Shown piece after piece: positions 31,904-34,392 of a DNA stretch of 34,392 nucleotides. Made by a program: the position numbers and the translations under genes. The notes below the pieces were generated by a model. It ran no database searches and had not been told where the DNA came from. It saw only the letters and a program-made list of their open reading frames with translations. The number at the start of each line of letters is the position of its first letter. Position 1 is the stretch's first letter. This DNA is from Caulobacteraceae bacterium (lineage in GTDB: Bacteria; Pseudomonadota; Alphaproteobacteria; Caulobacterales; Caulobacteraceae): NCBI GenBank assembly GCA_019695035.1, contig JAIBAU010000024.1, positions 1 to 34,392 of the forward strand, written 5' to 3'.

Positions 31904-34099
31904 ATGTCGCCCAATCGCAGACTTTTGTTGGCAGCAGCGTCCGGCGTCGCCCTGCTCGCAGGGCCAGGCTTCGCGTTTGCCCAAAGCGTGTCTGAAGTGG
32001 AGGAAGTCATCGTCACAGCCTCCAAGACGGGCGAGGACCTCCGGGAGGTCGCCGGTTCGGTCAGTTCGGTCTCGGGGCAGGACCTTTCGGACCTCGGCGC
32101 CCAAGGCATGGGCGACTACCTCGCCGTCGTTCCGGGGGCTCGCTTCAACGAGCAGCAGCCGGGCTTCTCGACCATCACGATCCGGGGGGTGAACACCACC
32201 ACCAACTTCGCCAACATCAGCCAGGGCACGACTGGCAGCTACGTCAACGACATCCCGCTGACAGACGCCTATTTCACCAGCGGCACCCCAGACATCGACG
32301 CCTTCGACGTTCGAAACGTGGAAGTCTACCGCGGACCGCAGGGCACCCTGTTTGGGGCGTCTTCACTGGGTGGCGCGGTCAACTTCATCGCCAATCCGGC
32401 CAATGTAGATGGCTTCGACCTGGGCCTGGAAGCCACCGTGAGTTCCACCTCTTCGGCTGGCGACCCGAACGGCGCGCTGAGAGTCATGGTGAACGCCCCC
32501 GTCTCCGAGGGTCGGTTTGCGATCCGCGGAGTGGGCTCCTACCGGCGCGAGGCCGGCTTCATCGACAATACGGGCCTGGGCCGAACCGACGTCAACGACA
32601 CCGAAGTTTATGGCGGGCGGCTGGGCGCGACCCTGGTGCTCGGTCCGGAGACCACGGTCTCGTGGCTCACCCTCTACCAGTCCACCCAGACGGACGATGT
32701 GGGATACGAAAACCCTGACCTCCACCAGTACACAAAGAGCACGGGCATTCCCGAGCTGGCCGAGACGAACATCCTCATTCACTCCCTGAGGCTCGACCAC
32801 GATCTGCCCTTTGCGCACTTCACGGGCCTGGTCAGCTATCGCGACAAGGAGTCCAGTGTCGCCCTCGATCTCGGGAGGTTCAGCGCCTTCGGGTTCGTCA
32901 ACGCCGGCGTCCAGGACGACGTGGATTCGACGGGGCTGACCTTCGAGGCGCGCCTCGCGGACCAGGAGGGCTCATTCCGCTGGGTCGTGGGATTGATGCA
33001 CGATGAGGCGGACATCGACATCACTGAAAACGTCTTCGCGGACAATGCCTTTGCGGTTGCGGAAATCCTGCTAGGCCCGGGGGGCGGAGCATTGGCGACG
33101 GACGGCGACATCTGGGGTCTGACCCTCGGGAAGTTCTCCGGGCAAGAGACCGCTGTGTTCGGGGAAGCTCGCTATCTCTTCAACGACCAGATCGAGGCGA
33201 TTGTCGGCGGGCGTCTATTCCGGATCGAGTCGGATTTCGACAGCTACGGATTCGGTCTGCTCTACGCGGCCTTCATCAACGGCCTGATCGTTTCCGATCC
33301 TCCGACCGCCCACCAGGCCGAAGACGGCTTCAGCCCGAAGCTGGCGCTGAGCTACCGCTTTGCTCCGGACGCGCAGATCTACGCCTCTATGACGAAAGGC
33401 TTCCGCTTCGGCGGGGTCAACGTGAACCCCGACCCCTCGCTTCCGAGGACATACGACTCGGACAGCACCTGGAACTACGAGTTGGGCCTCCGCGGCCGGT
33501 GGCTCGATCGTCGTCTCACCCTGGACGCCAGCCTCTTCAAGATCGACTGGTCGGATATCCAGCTCCCGGTCGTCACGGCCGGAGGGACCCAGGGCATCGT
33601 CAACGCGGGCGATGCGGAGATCTATGGCGGAGAGCTGGCGTTCGAATGGTCGCTGACGCCGAACCTGTCGTGGCAAAGCAGCATCACCTACCTGGATGCA
33701 GAGCTGACGAGCGTGGACAGCGGGCCAGGTCTGATCTTCAACGTGTCGGCCGGCTCGGGTCTTCCAGGAGCATCTGACTGGTCTGTGTCCAACGTCATTC
33801 GCTACGAGTGGCAGGGTGACCACCAACCCTACGTCCAGTTGTCGCACCGGTACGCCTCTACGGCGCCGGCGCTTCTGCAACAGTTCCCTCTGCGTGAGCC
33901 TGAGGTCGGTGGCTACAACGTCTTCGACCTCCGCGCCGGAGTTACCATCAATGGCGTCGAGGTGATCGGCTTCGTGAACAACCTGACCGATGAGCGCGCC
34001 GTCACGACGGCTACCTACACCGGGAATTTTGGCGACACGCAGAACGACTTCATCATGCGCCCCAGGACCTTCGGCCTGACGCTTCGCTGGAAGCGCTAA
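31904..34099 (+). CDS. TonB-dependent outer-membrane receptor
   Basis: A 731-residue protein with a Sec signal peptide (MSPNRRLLLAAASGVALLAG, cleaved after AFAQ). The TonB box is EEVIVTAS (residues about 34-41). The plug domain (about 45-165) has TITIRGVNTT and VEVYRGPQGTLFGASSLGG. The barrel continues to the C-terminus, ending FGLTLRWKR, with KGFRFGG and NNLTDERA typical of the family. It should import a scarce ligand using TonB energy; the ligand is unknown. GGGAGGG lies before the ATG. The neighbouring exported peptidase suggests a peptide-like substrate, but that is inference. Confidence 0.95.
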   Translation: MSPNRRLLLAAASGVALLAGPGFAFAQSVSEVEEVIVTASKTGEDLREVAGSVSSVSGQDLSDLGAQGMGDYLAVVPGARFNEQQPGFSTITIRGVNTTTNFANISQGTTGSYVNDIPLTDAYFTSGTPDIDAFDVRNVEVYRGPQGTLFGASSLGGAVNFIANPANVDGFDLGLEATVSSTSSAGDPNGALRVMVNAPVSEGRFAIRGVGSYRREAGFIDNTGLGRTDVNDTEVYGGRLGATLVLGPETTVSWLTLYQSTQTDDVGYENPDLHQYTKSTGIPELAETNILIHSLRLDHDLPFAHFTGLVSYRDKESSVALDLGRFSAFGFVNAGVQDDVDSTGLTFEARLADQEGSFRWVVGLMHDEADIDITENVFADNAFAVAEILLGPGGGALATDGDIWGLTLGKFSGQETAVFGEARYLFNDQIEAIVGGRLFRIESDFDSYGFGLLYAAFINGLIVSDPPTAHQAEDGFSPKLALSYRFAPDAQIYASMTKGFRFGGVNVNPDPSLPRTYDSDSTWNYELGLRGRWLDRRLTLDASLFKIDWSDIQLPVVTAGGTQGIVNAGDAEIYGGELAFEWSLTPNLSWQSSITYLDAELTSVDSGPGLIFNVSAGSGLPGASDWSVSNVIRYEWQGDHQPYVQLSHRYASTAPALLQQFPLREPEVGGYNVFDLRAGVTINGVEVIGFVNNLTDERAVTTATYTGNFGDTQNDFIMRPRTFGLTLRWKR

Positions 34100-34124
34100 C
34101 GATCCAAAGCCTGGCCCACCGAGC

Positions 34125-34161
34125 AGAGACGCCCGTTCGCCAACCCGCGGACGGGCGCTCT
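34125..34161 (+). terminator. hairpin after the TonB receptor gene
   Basis: AGAG plus CGCCCGT (34125-34136) pairs with ACGGGCG plus CTCT (34151-34161), with one bulged A and further pairs inside. It begins 26 bp after the receptor stop. No T-run follows, so it is a probable but non-canonical terminator. Confidence 0.5.
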
Positions 34162-34236
34162 CGCATGCGGATCATCCGGTGAGGCCGGGCTCCCGCTTCC
34201 TGACGTCCAGCCGTGCGGCTCGGCTCGCCCAGTCTC

Positions 34237-34256
34237 CCCAAGGCTGTCGCCTTGGG
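34237..34256. repeat. perfect 8-bp hairpin before the uracil-DNA glycosylase start
   Basis: CCCAAGGC (34237-34244) and GCCTTGGG (34249-34256) with loop TGTC. It ends 13 bp before the GTG at 34270, so on RNA it could restrict ribosome access. It might alternatively be a dispersed repeat (REP-like) or mark an insertion edge. Confidence 0.6.
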
Positions 34257-34269
34257 CTAAGTCCAGGGG

Positions 34270-34392
34270 GTGACGCCCGCCTCGCCCGATCCTCGCGCCC
34301 TCGAGAGCCTGCTCGCCTTCTGGCGGGACGCGGGCGTGGAGGGATCGTTCGAAGATTCCCCGGTGGACCGAACCCTGGCGCAACCGAAGCCG
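34270..34392 (+). CDS. uracil-DNA glycosylase family protein, N-terminal fragment
   Basis: An open frame running off the right edge: 41 codons from GTG 34270. An in-frame TAA at 34258 leaves this as the only reasonable start. The reading contains LESLLAFWRDAGVEGSFED and SPVDRT, which resembles the N-terminal segment of alphaproteobacterial family-4-like uracil-DNA glycosylases (L-L-x-W/F-W-x-x-A-G-V, then acidic, P-x-D/N-R). The catalytic and iron-sulphur motifs lie outside the window, so the call rests on the short N-terminus and on the expected neighbour of the ETF-QO gene. Confidence 0.5.
   Translation, partial: MTPASPDPRALESLLAFWRDAGVEGSFEDSPVDRTLAQPKP

Overview
The window looks like chromosomal DNA from a member of the Caulobacteraceae (Alphaproteobacteria; Caulobacter, Phenylobacterium or a close relative). 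The evidence is the very high G+C, the flagellin/flaF/flbT/flmG cluster, GANTC and TTAA-N7-TTAA-like (CtrA) sites beside the flagellar genes, many small outer-membrane barrels, and a TonB-dependent receptor. I see no tRNA, rRNA, CRISPR array, transposase or phage gene. Species assignment would need a database search.

Region 1 (1-3039) is a flagellar filament module. It holds the start of a flagellin gene (minus strand), its leader with a good sigma-54 promoter, then flaF and flbT overlapping on the minus strand, and divergently flmG, a TPR-glycosyltransferase expected to glycosylate flagellin. Regulation of flagellin synthesis (FlbT/FlaF) and modification (FlmG) therefore sit together. Region 2 (3098-9559) is mixed housekeeping: two small acidic or soluble proteins ending at a strong terminator, an exported S41-type hydrolase paired with a membrane-bound AraC regulator, a MoxR AAA+ ATPase, a coiled-coil lipoprotein and a CPBP membrane protease. 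Region 3 (9560-14869) carries three predicted outer-membrane barrel genes, a small secreted protein, a small hypothetical protein, and a translationally coupled HD-hydrolase/Nudix-HTH pair. Region 4 (15037-18862) has a KASIII enzyme overlapping an NTF2-like gene, a Ste24-type M48 protease, and two tandem 117-residue paralogues of unknown function.

Region 5 (18859-29568) is a long run of minus-strand core genes. Reading with transcription they are ETF-ubiquinone oxidoreductase, an exported TPR protein, ispE, a small secreted protein and a terminator, followed almost at once by glyQ-glyS-ppdK with overlapping or 1-nt junctions. The terminator ends only about 20 nt before the glyQ start, so it could act as an attenuator.

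Region 6 (29765-34161) is a lower-G+C block of three genes: an exported M14-like carboxypeptidase, a TetR regulator and a TonB-dependent receptor. It lies between the ETF-QO gene and the start of a uracil-DNA glycosylase gene at the right edge. It looks like an accessory uptake/peptidase islet inserted in a conserved backbone, with striking inverted repeats in both of its intergenic regions.
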